DNA of 5,686 nucleotides from Rubrobacter sp. (GTDB lineage: Bacteria; Actinomycetota; Rubrobacteria; Rubrobacterales; Rubrobacteraceae), in NCBI GenBank assembly GCA_016781635.1, contig JADDPY010000448.1:1-5686 (forward strand), in the 5' to 3' direction. This document shows, in pieces, positions 1-5,686 of the stretch. The notes beneath the pieces were generated by a model. That model saw only the letters and a list, made by a program, of their open reading frames with translations. It made no database searches and had not been told where the DNA came from. Every line of letters starts with the position of its first letter. Positions within the stretch are counted from its first letter, which is position 1. Made by a program: the position numbers and the translations under genes.

Positions 1-145
1 CGATCCAGGTGTGCGCCACCCCGATTATGGGCTTGCTCAGCGCCTCGTCGTCGAAGCCTATAGCCTTGAGCATCGAGCGCGCCGGGGCTCTGTCCCGGCC
101 CTCGAGGATCGTACGGCTCTTGTGTCTAAGGTCTGTTGTTTCCAC
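1..145 (-). CDS. ilvD: Dihydroxy-acid dehydratase, N-terminal part (runs off window)
   Basis: IlvD dehydrates 2,3-dihydroxy-isovalerate and 2,3-dihydroxy-3-methylvalerate to the 2-oxo acids that precede valine, leucine and isoleucine; it is a cytoplasmic Fe-S enzyme. Only the first 48 codons lie here, read leftward from a GTG at 143-145. The family's N-terminal signature is visible: GRDRAPARSMLKAIG at about residues 16-30, then KPIIGVAHTWI at about 38-48. The next expected residues, the P-C-N that supplies the first cluster cysteine, fall beyond the window edge. The start is supported by GGAGG four bases upstream and by the family's usual short leader before the RAPAR motif. It is divergent from the transporter gene. 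The identification rests on one short but very conserved block, so the family is fairly sure, while whether the gene is intact cannot be judged. Confidence 0.85.
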   Translation of the reverse strand, partial: METTDLRHKSRTILEGRDRAPARSMLKAIGFDDEALSKPIIGVAHTWI

Positions 146-149
146 GATG

Positions 150-154
150 CCTCC
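150..154 (-). promoter_or_regulatory. Ribosome binding site of ilvD
   Basis: On the minus strand the sequence reads ACGGAGGCATC then GTG. The GGAGG core lies four bases before the start codon, a little close but strong, and it fixes this GTG as the ilvD start. No in-frame ATG nearby competes; the first is codon 25, inside the conserved block. Confidence 0.7.
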
Positions 155-177
155 GTTTTCGTACGCTGATCCTCCCG

Positions 178-253
178 CTCCTCATACTACAGCCTGACCC
201 CGAAAAATACCCGAGCCGCAATGGATCCAGCCCGTTCTCCCCATACTATGGGG
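178..253. repeat. Duplicated CTCCYCATACTA motif, second copy within a perfect palindrome
   Basis: Two 12-base copies differing at one base lie at 178-189 and 237-248, 59 bp apart, between divergent ilvD and the transporter gene. The second copy is part of a perfect 15-bp palindrome, CCCCATA-C-TATGGGG, at 239-253; the first copy keeps only the left half well. On the minus strand each copy contains TAGTAT, four of six matches to a -10 element; the one at 184-189 would place an ilvD transcript start about 30 nt before its GTG, but no good -35 hexamer sits 16-18 bp upstream. The arrangement fits an operator for a dimeric regulator, a promoter element, or both. That role is inference; only the repeat and palindrome are seen. 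Confidence 0.45.
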
Positions 254-286
254 CGGCGCAACGAGGCCGTGTGCGAGAATCCGGGC

Positions 287-1171
287 GTGAAGGAGGGGCT
301 CGACGCACGTGTTTTGACGGCCATTGGGGCGGTGCTCCTTATATGGGCGTCGGCGTTCGCCGGGATACGGGCCGGGCTGGAGGGCTACACACCGGGGCAC
401 CTCGCCCTGCTCAGGTTTCTCGTGGGCTCGGGGCTTCTGGCGGTCTATGCCGCCTCCGTGCGGATGCCGCTGCCGCTGCTCAGGGACGTCCCGGCCATCC
501 TGCTCGCCGGCTTTCTGGGGTTCACCGTCTACCACGTGGGGCTGGCATACGGGGAGGTGACGGTCGAGGCGGGAGCGGCCAGTTTGATCATCGCCTCCGT
601 GCCGGTCTTTACGGCCCTGCTGGCGATGGCGTTTCTGGGGGAGAAGCTCCGAGCATGGGGGTGGGTAGGGAGCGCCGCTAGCTTCGCGGGGGTTTTTCTG
701 ATCTCGGTAGGAGAGGGCGAGGCGCTCGGTTTAGATTCCGGCGCTTTCGTCATATTGCTCGCCGCCGTCGGGGAGAGCTTCTTCTTCGTCATGCAGAAGC
801 CGTACCTGGAGAGGTACGGCTCCCTCAGGTTCACGACGTACTCCATCTGGGCGGGCACCCTCTTTATGCTGGTCTTCTCCCCGGGGCTCGTGGGCGAGGT
901 GCGAGAAGCCCCGTTAGATGCCACCCTGAGCGTCGTCTACCTCGGAATCTTCCCGACGGTCGGCGCCTACCTCGCGCTGGGCTACGCCTTCTCCCGCATG
1001 CCCGCATCGGTCGCGGTCAGCTTCCTCTACGTCATCCCGGTGCTCGCGTTCCTCATAGCGTGGGCATGGCTCGGCGAGGTGCCCACGCTACTATCGGTGG
1101 CAGGCGGGGCGCTCTCGCTCTGTGGCGTGCTACTGGTGAACGCCCGGGGACGCCGCAACCCCGAGGGTTAG
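287..1171 (+). CDS. EamA/DMT-family multi-spanning transporter
   Basis: This is an inner-membrane permease of the drug/metabolite transporter superfamily. Such proteins usually export amino acids or other small metabolites; the substrate cannot be told from sequence. From the GTG at 287 it has 294 residues, typical of the family, with two EamA repeats at about residues 11-141 and 154-286, roughly ten hydrophobic segments in all. Each repeat ends with the family pattern of a short FLGE or WLGE (Glu119, Glu264) followed by a glycine-rich helix. The [12 protein letters not shown] segment at 19-30 matches the usual first helix. The start is uncertain: in-frame ATGs at 221 and 248 and a GTG at 269 would extend it by up to 22 residues with no good ribosome site. 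An AAGGAGGGG at 290-298 lies just inside the gene and would better serve a TTG at 314. I chose 287 because of family length. The VOC gene follows after 36 nt, probably in the same transcript. Confidence 0.85.
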   Translation: MKEGLDARVLTAIGAVLLIWASAFAGIRAGLEGYTPGHLALLRFLVGSGLLAVYAASVRMPLPLLRDVPAILLAGFLGFTVYHVGLAYGEVTVEAGAASLIIASVPVFTALLAMAFLGEKLRAWGWVGSAASFAGVFLISVGEGEALGLDSGAFVILLAAVGESFFFVMQKPYLERYGSLRFTTYSIWAGTLFMLVFSPGLVGEVREAPLDATLSVVYLGIFPTVGAYLALGYAFSRMPASVAVSFLYVIPVLAFLIAWAWLGEVPTLLSVAGGALSLCGVLLVNARGRRNPEG

Positions 1172-1190
1172 AATTCGGGGAACCACAGGC

Positions 1191-1199
1191 GAGGAAAGG
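1191..1199 (+). promoter_or_regulatory. Ribosome binding site of the VOC gene
   Basis: GAGGAAAGG lies eight bases before the ATG at 1208, a good spacing. It supports that ATG as the start. No terminator-like hairpin is seen in the 36-nt gap after the transporter stop, so readthrough from that gene is likely. Confidence 0.65.
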
Positions 1200-1207
1200 T
1201 TGTTTTC

Positions 1208-1738
1208 ATGGAATCCGATAAGCAGGGCAAGGCGCAGGCCAGACGCATTCACCCCGGTACGCGCATAGGGCACGTCCATCTCAAGGTGGCGAACATCGAG
1301 CGCGCCCTGGGCTTCTACCGGGACATACTCGGCTTCGAAGTTATGCAGTGGTACGGCGAAGACGCGGCCTTTCTGTCGGCAGGCGGGTACCACCATCACA
1401 TCGGCCTCAACACTTGGATGAGCCGGAACGCGCCTCCGGCGCCCGCGCGCTCGGCCGGGCTCTTTCACCTCGCGATCCTCTACCCCGAGCGCCGCGAGCT
1501 CGCCCTCGCCCTCCGCGCGCTCGTCGACGCCGACTACGGGCTCGACGGCGCCTCCGATCACGGCGTCTCCGAGGCCCTTTACCTCCGCGACCCGGACGAC
1601 AACGGGGTCGAACTCTACTGGGACCGTCCCGAGGAGGAGTGGCCCCGCACCGAGGACGGCGGCCTCGACATGTTTACTCGCCCGCTCGACCTCCGGGGCC
1701 TGCTCTCCGAGCTCGGCGAAGGGGGAGACGTGAGGTAG
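1208..1738 (+). CDS. VOC-family protein, single-domain CatE-like (ring-cleavage dioxygenase type)
   Basis: A 176-residue vicinal-oxygen-chelate protein built from two beta-alpha-beta-beta-beta modules. It resembles the N-terminal half of CatE-type catechol 2,3-dioxygenases. Visible marks are GHVHLKV at 21-27, ALGFYRDILGFEV at 33-45, HHIGLNTW at 63-70, FHLAI at 86-90, RDPDDNGVELYWDRP at 127-141, and a closing MFTRPLDLRGLL-like tail. The usual metal triad of the fold is present as His22, His87 and Glu135, so a metal-dependent enzyme is likely. Full-length CatE proteins carry a second domain; here the gene stops after one, so the protein would have to act alone or as a dimer. Catechol cleavage is therefore possible but not shown; glyoxalase-like or thiol-resistance functions occur in the same superfamily. 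It follows the transporter closely and converges on the peptidase gene, whose stop is 8 nt away. Confidence 0.85.
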   Translation: MESDKQGKAQARRIHPGTRIGHVHLKVANIERALGFYRDILGFEVMQWYGEDAAFLSAGGYHHHIGLNTWMSRNAPPAPARSAGLFHLAILYPERRELALALRALVDADYGLDGASDHGVSEALYLRDPDDNGVELYWDRPEEEWPRTEDGGLDMFTRPLDLRGLLSELGEGGDVR

Positions 1739-1746
1739 AGGCCGGG

Positions 1747-3177
1747 CTATTCCTCGTCGGCGAGGACTAGCGTGGCGTGGGCCGCCGCGTCGGACATCTC
1801 GTCGAGCGCGCGTGGGTTGAGGTTCTCGACGGTGTCGCAGGCCTCGTGGTAGCAAGGGTCATGGGGCTCGCCCGCCTCACCACCGAACAGGGTGGCCTCC
1901 TCTTTCGTCTTCGTCCCCTCGGCCCCGGTGAAAAGGCCTCCCACCGGGACGCCCTCCTCCGCGAAGGGACCGTGGTCCGAGCGGTCTTCGAGGGTCGAGT
2001 CCGTTCGGGCCTCCAGATTCTGCGAGGCGAAGTAGTCCATGAAGACCTCCTCGACGTTCCCGGAGCCGAACGGACCCGAACTCCCGTCGTAGACGAAGCG
2101 TACGTAGTTTGGAGAGCCGAGCATGTCGAAGTTCAGGTACGCCCCGATCTCATCTACCTCTCCCTCCGACAGACGCTCGACGTAGTGCTTGGAGCCGAGC
2201 ATGCCGAGCTCCTCCGCCCCCCAGAAAGCGAAGCGGACTTTTTTCCGGGGTTTTATGCCGAGCTCGGACATCTGGCGTGCGATCTCGAGGATCGTGGCCG
2301 AGCCCGAGCCGTTGTCGTTTATGCCGGGTCCCTCGCTCACGGAGTCTAGGTGCGCTCCCACGACCACGGTCCCATCTTCGTCCCCGGACTTCGTCTCCGC
2401 GATCACGTTCGTTGTCCGCCGGTTCTCCGAGACGGTAGAGGCCGCCACCCGGACCGCCGCTTCGCGCCCGTCCTCGACGAGGTTCGCGAGGTCCTCGCCC
2501 ACGTCGAAGCTAGCGCCCACGACGGGGATGCTTATCCCCGGCCCCCCGAGCGTCCCGCCCTTGAGGATGCCGGTCTGACCCTCTCCGCCGTCGTTGAAGA
2601 TCACGACGGCGGAGGCCCCGGCCTCCTCGGCTTGCAGCGCCTTCTCCTCAAAGGGGCAGGACCCGCGCCTCAGAAGGGCGACCTCGCCCCGCACGAGACG
2701 TTGGAAGTCCGAGCGCTCGCAGCCGCTCGACGAGTCCCCCGGCTCCCCGAGGTCGACCGCGCGGACGGGTGCGACGACCGCCCCCGAGCCCGAGAACTGC
2801 AGTGTCGAGAAATCTTCACCCTCCTGATAAGGGCGTTTGTCCGGGGCGACAACCTCCAGCTTCGCCGGGAGGAGCTCCTCGTAATACGGAGCCTCGAACG
2901 GCTGGACGTCGACGGTATATCCGGCCTTCCGAAGCTGATCCGCCACGTACTCCGCCGACGCGTTGTAGCCCGATGTGCCCGCCGCCCGGTTCCCCCCGTT
3001 TGCCTCCGCCGCCACTTCAAAGAGACGGGCGTGGTGCAGTATTGCTTCCGCCGTCACCGCGGAGCGCAGCCCCTCCGCTTTGTCCGGGGGCGGCTGCTTC
3101 TCCTCCTGCGCGTCGCAAGCCGTCAGGGACAGCAGAACGAGGAGGGCCAGTATTGGGATGATGCGACGGAGCGTCAT
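1747..3177 (-). CDS. Lipid-anchored M28 zinc aminopeptidase with PA domain
   Basis: A 476-residue exported metallopeptidase that should trim N-terminal residues from extracellular peptides. Residues 1-20 form a lipoprotein signal (MTLRR, hydrophobic stretch, LTAC), with Cys21 as the lipidation site. A PA domain spans about 120-245 and holds the paired cysteines 153 and 174. The M28 catalytic domain runs from about 255 to the end. The co-catalytic zinc ligands of the Streptomyces griseus-type aminopeptidases are all seen: His276 (GAHLDS), Asp288 (GINDNGSG), Glu323, Asp351 (NFDMLGSPN) and His444. Glu322 is the catalytic base. Cys442 and Cys447 flank His444 as in that enzyme, probably a disulfide. 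The ATG at 3175-3177 is chosen because it gives a normal signal peptide; AGGA ten bases upstream is a weak ribosome site. A TAGGAT at 3187-3192 on the same strand could instead be a -10 element giving a very short leader. No truncation or missing key residue is seen. Preferred substrate is unknown. Confidence 0.92.
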   Translation of the reverse strand: MTLRRIIPILALLVLLSLTACDAQEEKQPPPDKAEGLRSAVTAEAILHHARLFEVAAEANGGNRAAGTSGYNASAEYVADQLRKAGYTVDVQPFEAPYYEELLPAKLEVVAPDKRPYQEGEDFSTLQFSGSGAVVAPVRAVDLGEPGDSSSGCERSDFQRLVRGEVALLRRGSCPFEEKALQAEEAGASAVVIFNDGGEGQTGILKGGTLGGPGISIPVVGASFDVGEDLANLVEDGREAAVRVAASTVSENRRTTNVIAETKSGDEDGTVVVGAHLDSVSEGPGINDNGSGSATILEIARQMSELGIKPRKKVRFAFWGAEELGMLGSKHYVERLSEGEVDEIGAYLNFDMLGSPNYVRFVYDGSSGPFGSGNVEEVFMDYFASQNLEARTDSTLEDRSDHGPFAEEGVPVGGLFTGAEGTKTKEEATLFGGEAGEPHDPCYHEACDTVENLNPRALDEMSDAAAHATLVLADEE

Positions 3178-3275
3178 AACTACGGCATCCTACCGCGTCC
3201 ACGATGCAGAGTCGCACCGGATGCAGGGAGCCGTGACCGTAATCTGCCCCGCGCGTTGGGAGAGCCTTCTACTTT

Positions 3276-3287
3276 ATCCGTCCGGAT
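3276..3287. repeat. Small inverted repeat upstream of the DUF2905-queA-tgt promoter
   Basis: ATCCG-TC-CGGAT has 5-bp arms and ends five bases before the proposed -35 element at 3292. Its position would suit a regulator binding site, but arms this short arise easily by chance in GC-rich DNA. No function is claimed. Confidence 0.25.
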
Positions 3288-3291
3288 GTCG

Positions 3292-3320
3292 TTGGCGATT
3301 GCGGGGGGCGGACGTAGAAT
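3292..3320 (+). promoter_or_regulatory. Sigma-70-type promoter for DUF2905-queA-tgt, probably leaderless
   Basis: TTGGCG at 3292-3297 (four of six to TTGACA) and TAGAAT at 3315-3320 (five of six to TATAAT) are separated by exactly 17 bp. Only six bases (GTGTGC) lie between the -10 element and the ATG at 3327, so a normal initiation distance puts the first transcribed base at or next to the A of that ATG. No other plus-strand promoter this good is seen in the roughly 150 bp upstream. Leaderless messages are common in actinobacteria, which makes this credible, but the transcript start is inferred. Confidence 0.6.
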
Positions 3321-3326
3321 GTGTGC

Positions 3327-3545
3327 ATGGAGATCGCAAGCATAGGAAAGGTGTTGATCGGCGCGGCGCTGGTGCTGCTGACGCTTGGTGTACTTTTTCT
3401 GCTGTTCGGACGCCTCGGGCTCGACCGGTTGCCAGGGGACCTCGTCTTCCGGCGGGGTGCGCTCACGGTCTACTTCCCGCTGGGGTTGATGATCCTGCTC
3501 TCCGTCGTCGGCACCATCCTCCTTAACATTTTCCTTCGCCGCTAG
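3327..3545 (+). CDS. DUF2905 small membrane protein
   Basis: A 72-residue integral membrane protein of the DUF2905 family, whose function is not known. Two hydrophobic segments are seen at about residues 5-28 and 47-69, joined by a short loop with the family's LDRLPGDLVFRRGALTVYFP pattern at about 31-50; it ends in basic FLRR. I use the ATG at 3327 because the promoter at 3292-3320 would start the message there and it needs no leader. A GTG at 3321 in the same frame adds two residues and would have GGCGGA eight bases upstream, so it is the alternative. Proteins of this family are often encoded beside ruvB and queA in Gram-positive genomes, which agrees with queA starting 7 nt downstream. A role in tRNA modification is not implied by its sequence. 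Confidence 0.85.
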   Translation: MEIASIGKVLIGAALVLLTLGVLFLLFGRLGLDRLPGDLVFRRGALTVYFPLGLMILLSVVGTILLNIFLRR

Positions 3546-3552
3546 ATCTACC

Positions 3553-4557
3553 GTGCGGACCAGCGAGCTCGACTACGAGCTACCGGAGGAGTTGATCGCC
3601 CAGAGACCGGCCGTCCCGCGGGACTCGTCGCGTCTGATGGTTGTGGACGCGGCGACCGGTGAGATCTCCCACCGCGTCTTCTATGACCTCCCGGGCTTTT
3701 TGCGCCCCGGTGACGCCCTCGTCTTGAACGAAACCAAGGTGCTCCCCGCGCGGCTCGTCGCCCGGAGGCCGGGAGGGGGGGCGGCGGAGCTCCTGTTCCT
3801 CGGGGAGATCGACGACGGCTCCTGGGAGGTCCTCGCGCGCCCGAGCCGCCGCCTGAAGCCCGGGATGGAACTCTCCGTGAACGGCGACTCTCTGCGACTC
3901 CTGGAGCCCCTCGGCGATGGACGCTGGGCGGTCGCGGCGACGGATGTTCCGGCGCTGTTGGGCCGCCACGGCCGTATGCCTCTTCCCCCATATATAAGTG
4001 CGACGCCGGAGGCCGAGGAGGAATACCAGACGGTCTACGCCAGGGTACCCGGCTCGGCCGCCGCTCCGACCGCCGGTCTCCACTTCACCGAGCGGGTGCT
4101 CGACGGGGTAGACCGGGTAGGAGCCGAGGTACAGAAGATCACGCTGCACGTCGGAACCGGGACGTTCTCGCCGGTTAGGACGGAAGAACTGACCGAACAT
4201 CAAATGCACGCAGAGCGGTATTTCGTACCGGAGGAGACTGCGCGGCGGGTGGGGGAGGCGGAGCGTGTGTTTGCGGTCGGGACGACGGCGGCTCGTACCC
4301 TGGAGAGCTGGGCGGCGAGCGGGGAACTCGAGGGAGAGACGGAGCTCTTCGTCTCCCCCGGCTACCGCTGGCGCGCCGTCGACGCCCTCCTCACCAACTT
4401 TCACCTCCCGCGCTCGACCCTGCTCGCGATGGTGATGTCCTTCGCCGGCAAGGACCTCGTCCGGGAGGCATACGCAGTGGCCGTAAAGGAACGCTACCGC
4501 TTTTATTCCTTCGGCGACGCGATGCTCCTTCTCAATGGTGGGCGGGGCCGGGTTTGA
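3553..4557 (+). CDS. queA: S-adenosylmethionine:tRNA ribosyltransferase-isomerase QueA
   Basis: QueA transfers and isomerises the ribosyl group of S-adenosylmethionine onto preQ1-modified tRNA, forming epoxyqueuosine at wobble position 34; it is cytoplasmic and acts after Tgt. The 334 residues match the usual length. Conserved blocks in order are SELDYELPEELIAQRP at 4-19, RDSSRLMVVD at 23-32, LNETKVLPARL at 58-68, MPLPPYI at 142-148, YQTVYA then AAPTAGLHFTE at 158-180, TLHVGTGTFSPV at 197-208, AVGTTAARTLES at 241-252, and TNFHLPRSTLLAMVMSFAG at 281-299, ending YRFYSFGDAML. All are intact, so the enzyme should be active. The GTG start places the first motif at the normal distance. It lies 7 nt after the DUF2905 stop with no clear ribosome site, suggesting translational coupling. 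tgt follows after 2 nt. Confidence 0.97.
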   Translation: MRTSELDYELPEELIAQRPAVPRDSSRLMVVDAATGEISHRVFYDLPGFLRPGDALVLNETKVLPARLVARRPGGGAAELLFLGEIDDGSWEVLARPSRRLKPGMELSVNGDSLRLLEPLGDGRWAVAATDVPALLGRHGRMPLPPYISATPEAEEEYQTVYARVPGSAAAPTAGLHFTERVLDGVDRVGAEVQKITLHVGTGTFSPVRTEELTEHQMHAERYFVPEETARRVGEAERVFAVGTTAARTLESWAASGELEGETELFVSPGYRWRAVDALLTNFHLPRSTLLAMVMSFAGKDLVREAYAVAVKERYRFYSFGDAMLLLNGGRGRV

Positions 4558-4559
4558 GC

Positions 4560-5686
4560 GTGCCCGTTACGATAGAGGTCACGGCGCGCGACGGCGAGGC
4601 ACGCGTCGGAGTATTGCGCACCCCGCACGGCGAGGTCGAGACGCCGACCTTCATGCCCGTGGGGACGAAGGGGTCCGTAAAGGGGCTGACCCCGGGGGAC
4701 CTCCGCTGGACGGGCGCGGGGGTCGTGCTCGGTAACACCTATCATTTGTACCTGCGGCCCGGGGCCGATGTGGTGCGGGAGGCGGGTGGGCTGCACGGCT
4801 TCTCCGGTTGGGGGGGGCCGATGCTCACGGATTCCGGGGGCTACCAGGTCTTCTCGCTCGCCCACAAGCGCAAGCTCTCCGAGGAGGGTGTCCGGTTCTC
4901 CTCCGTCTACGACGGGTCTTCGCACTTCTTCACCCCCGAGCTCACGACGAAGGCCCAGGAGGATCTCGGGGCGGACATCGCGATGGTTTTGGATGAGTGT
5001 CCCCCCGCGAATGCCCCGCGCCGGTACCACGAGGAGTCGTTGAGGCGGACGGCGCGGTGGGCCGAGCGGTGCCGGGAGGCACATACGAGGCGGGATCAGG
5101 CGCTCTTCGGGATCGTGCAGGGCGGGCTTTTCCCGGATCTCAGGGAGGAGAGCCTGCGGCGTACCGTCGAGCTCGACTTCCCCGGCTACGCCGTCGGGGG
5201 GCTCTCGGTGGGGGAGTCTCGCGAGGAGATGCTACAGATGCTCGCCCTCGTCGCGCCCAACCTTCCGGCGGAGAAGCCGAGGTACTTTATGGGCATCGGG
5301 GATCCGGTCGGCATCCTGCAGGTGATCGCGCTCGGGGTAGACATGTTCGACTGCGTCCTTCCGACACGCCTCGCGCGCCACGGTATGGCTCTCACCGCGG
5401 GTGGCAGGATGAACCTTAGAAACGCCCGCTTCCGGCGCGACTTCGGCCCCCTCGACCCCGAATGTCCCTGCGAGGCCTGCACGGGTTACAGCCGAGCTTA
5501 TCTCGCGCACCTCGTGCGCGAGAACGAGCTTCTCGCGCACCGGCTCGTCACGCTGCACAACGTGCGTTTCATGGGCGACCTGTGCCGCCAGGCGCGAGAG
5601 GCCATTCGCGCGGGATCTTACGGGGAATTTATGGAGGCCTGGAGCTCCCGTTACACGAGGACGTCTATTGCCTCGCCGTCTCCGGA
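4560..5686 (+). CDS. tgt: tRNA-guanine transglycosylase Tgt (open at window end)
   Basis: Tgt swaps guanine-34 of tRNAs with GUN anticodons (Asp, Asn, His, Tyr) for preQ1, the step before QueA. The frame from the GTG at 4560 stays open for 375 codons to the window edge, already the full length of typical bacterial Tgt, so only a short tail is missing. Visible are TPTFMPVGTKGSVKGL at 28-43, GNTYHLYLRPG at 58-68, TDSGGYQVFSL at 90-100 with catalytic Asp91, MVLDECPP at 142-149, GIVQGG at 184-189, GGLSVGE at 213-219, and DMFDCVLPTRLARHG at 261-275 with the nucleophile Asp264. The zinc site is Cys302, Cys304, Cys307 and His333, the same spacing as in E. coli Tgt. It starts 2 nt after the queA stop with only a G-rich, non-canonical ribosome site inside queA, so coupled translation is likely. 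Confidence 0.97.
   Translation, partial: MPVTIEVTARDGEARVGVLRTPHGEVETPTFMPVGTKGSVKGLTPGDLRWTGAGVVLGNTYHLYLRPGADVVREAGGLHGFSGWGGPMLTDSGGYQVFSLAHKRKLSEEGVRFSSVYDGSSHFFTPELTTKAQEDLGADIAMVLDECPPANAPRRYHEESLRRTARWAERCREAHTRRDQALFGIVQGGLFPDLREESLRRTVELDFPGYAVGGLSVGESREEMLQMLALVAPNLPAEKPRYFMGIGDPVGILQVIALGVDMFDCVLPTRLARHGMALTAGGRMNLRNARFRRDFGPLDPECPCEACTGYSRAYLAHLVRENELLAHRLVTLHNVRFMGDLCRQAREAIRAGSYGEFMEAWSSRYTRTSIASPSP

Noticed and set aside
1751..1766. Hairpin TCCTCG-TCGG-CGAGGA as a bidirectional terminator
   Set aside because: The stem is short, lies in the coding end of the peptidase gene, and has no T-run on either strand.
1130..1855. A 241-codon open frame on the minus strand opposite the VOC gene
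   Set aside because: Its protein is arginine- and proline-rich with no recognisable motif, and it overlaps a clear VOC gene in the opposite strand. High-GC DNA yields long antisense frames of this kind.
3203..3226. Direct repeat GATGCAG at 3203-3209 and 3220-3226 upstream of the peptidase gene
   Set aside because: Seven bases with no symmetry and no further copies nearby; likely chance.
2350..3345. A 331-codon plus-strand frame opposite the M28 peptidase
   Set aside because: The minus-strand frame contains a full signal peptide, PA domain and zinc-ligand set. The plus frame has arginine-rich, low-information composition and no domain.
3990..3998. ATATATAAG, an AT-rich island resembling a -10 or TATA element
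   Set aside because: It encodes the conserved PPYIS of QueA, and no fitting -35 element or downstream start was seen.
3580..4404. A 274-codon minus-strand frame opposite queA
   Set aside because: queA is intact over the whole stretch and unmistakable; the antisense product shows no known motif.
4503..5084. A 193-codon minus-strand frame and several short plus-strand frames across tgt
   Set aside because: The continuous tgt reading frame with all catalytic and zinc residues accounts for this stretch; the others are shadows.

Overview
The window is GC-rich bacterial chromosome with densely packed, ordinary housekeeping and accessory genes. GTG starts are common (ilvD, queA, tgt and probably the transporter). 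The gene pairing DUF2905-queA-tgt and the codon use suggest a deep-branching, high-GC Gram-positive such as a Rubrobacter-like actinobacterium. That placement is inference from family knowledge; nothing here names the organism. I see no phage, transposon, CRISPR array, tRNA or rRNA.

Layout, left to right. (1) The first 48 codons of ilvD (dihydroxy-acid dehydratase, branched-chain amino-acid synthesis) run leftward off the window. (2) A short divergent intergenic region carries a perfect 15-bp palindrome and a repeated CTCCYCATACTA motif. (3) Rightward, an EamA/DMT-type transporter is followed after 36 nt by a VOC-fold protein resembling one half of a CatE-type ring-cleavage dioxygenase; the two are probably cotranscribed. 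(4) Convergent to these, with only 8 nt between stop codons, a leftward gene encodes a secreted, lipid-anchored M28 metallo-aminopeptidase with an inserted PA domain. (5) A second divergent intergenic region of about 150 bp holds a good sigma-70-type promoter placed so that its transcript should begin at, or within a base or two of, the next ATG. (6) Rightward, a tight cluster DUF2905 membrane protein - queA - tgt has gaps of 7 and 2 nt; tgt is open at the window end but nearly complete.

Functionally, the right third is a queuosine-tRNA module. Tgt exchanges guanine-34 of GUN-anticodon tRNAs for preQ1, and QueA then adds the cyclopentenediol precursor from S-adenosylmethionine, giving epoxyqueuosine. 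The DUF2905 protein has no established role but belongs to this transcript. The left genes are unrelated to one another in function: amino-acid synthesis, metabolite export, aromatic or VOC chemistry, and extracellular peptide trimming.

I did not find a convincing new multi-gene system. The points most worth a second look are the apparently leaderless DUF2905-queA-tgt operon, the palindrome between ilvD and the transporter, and the ambiguous transporter start.
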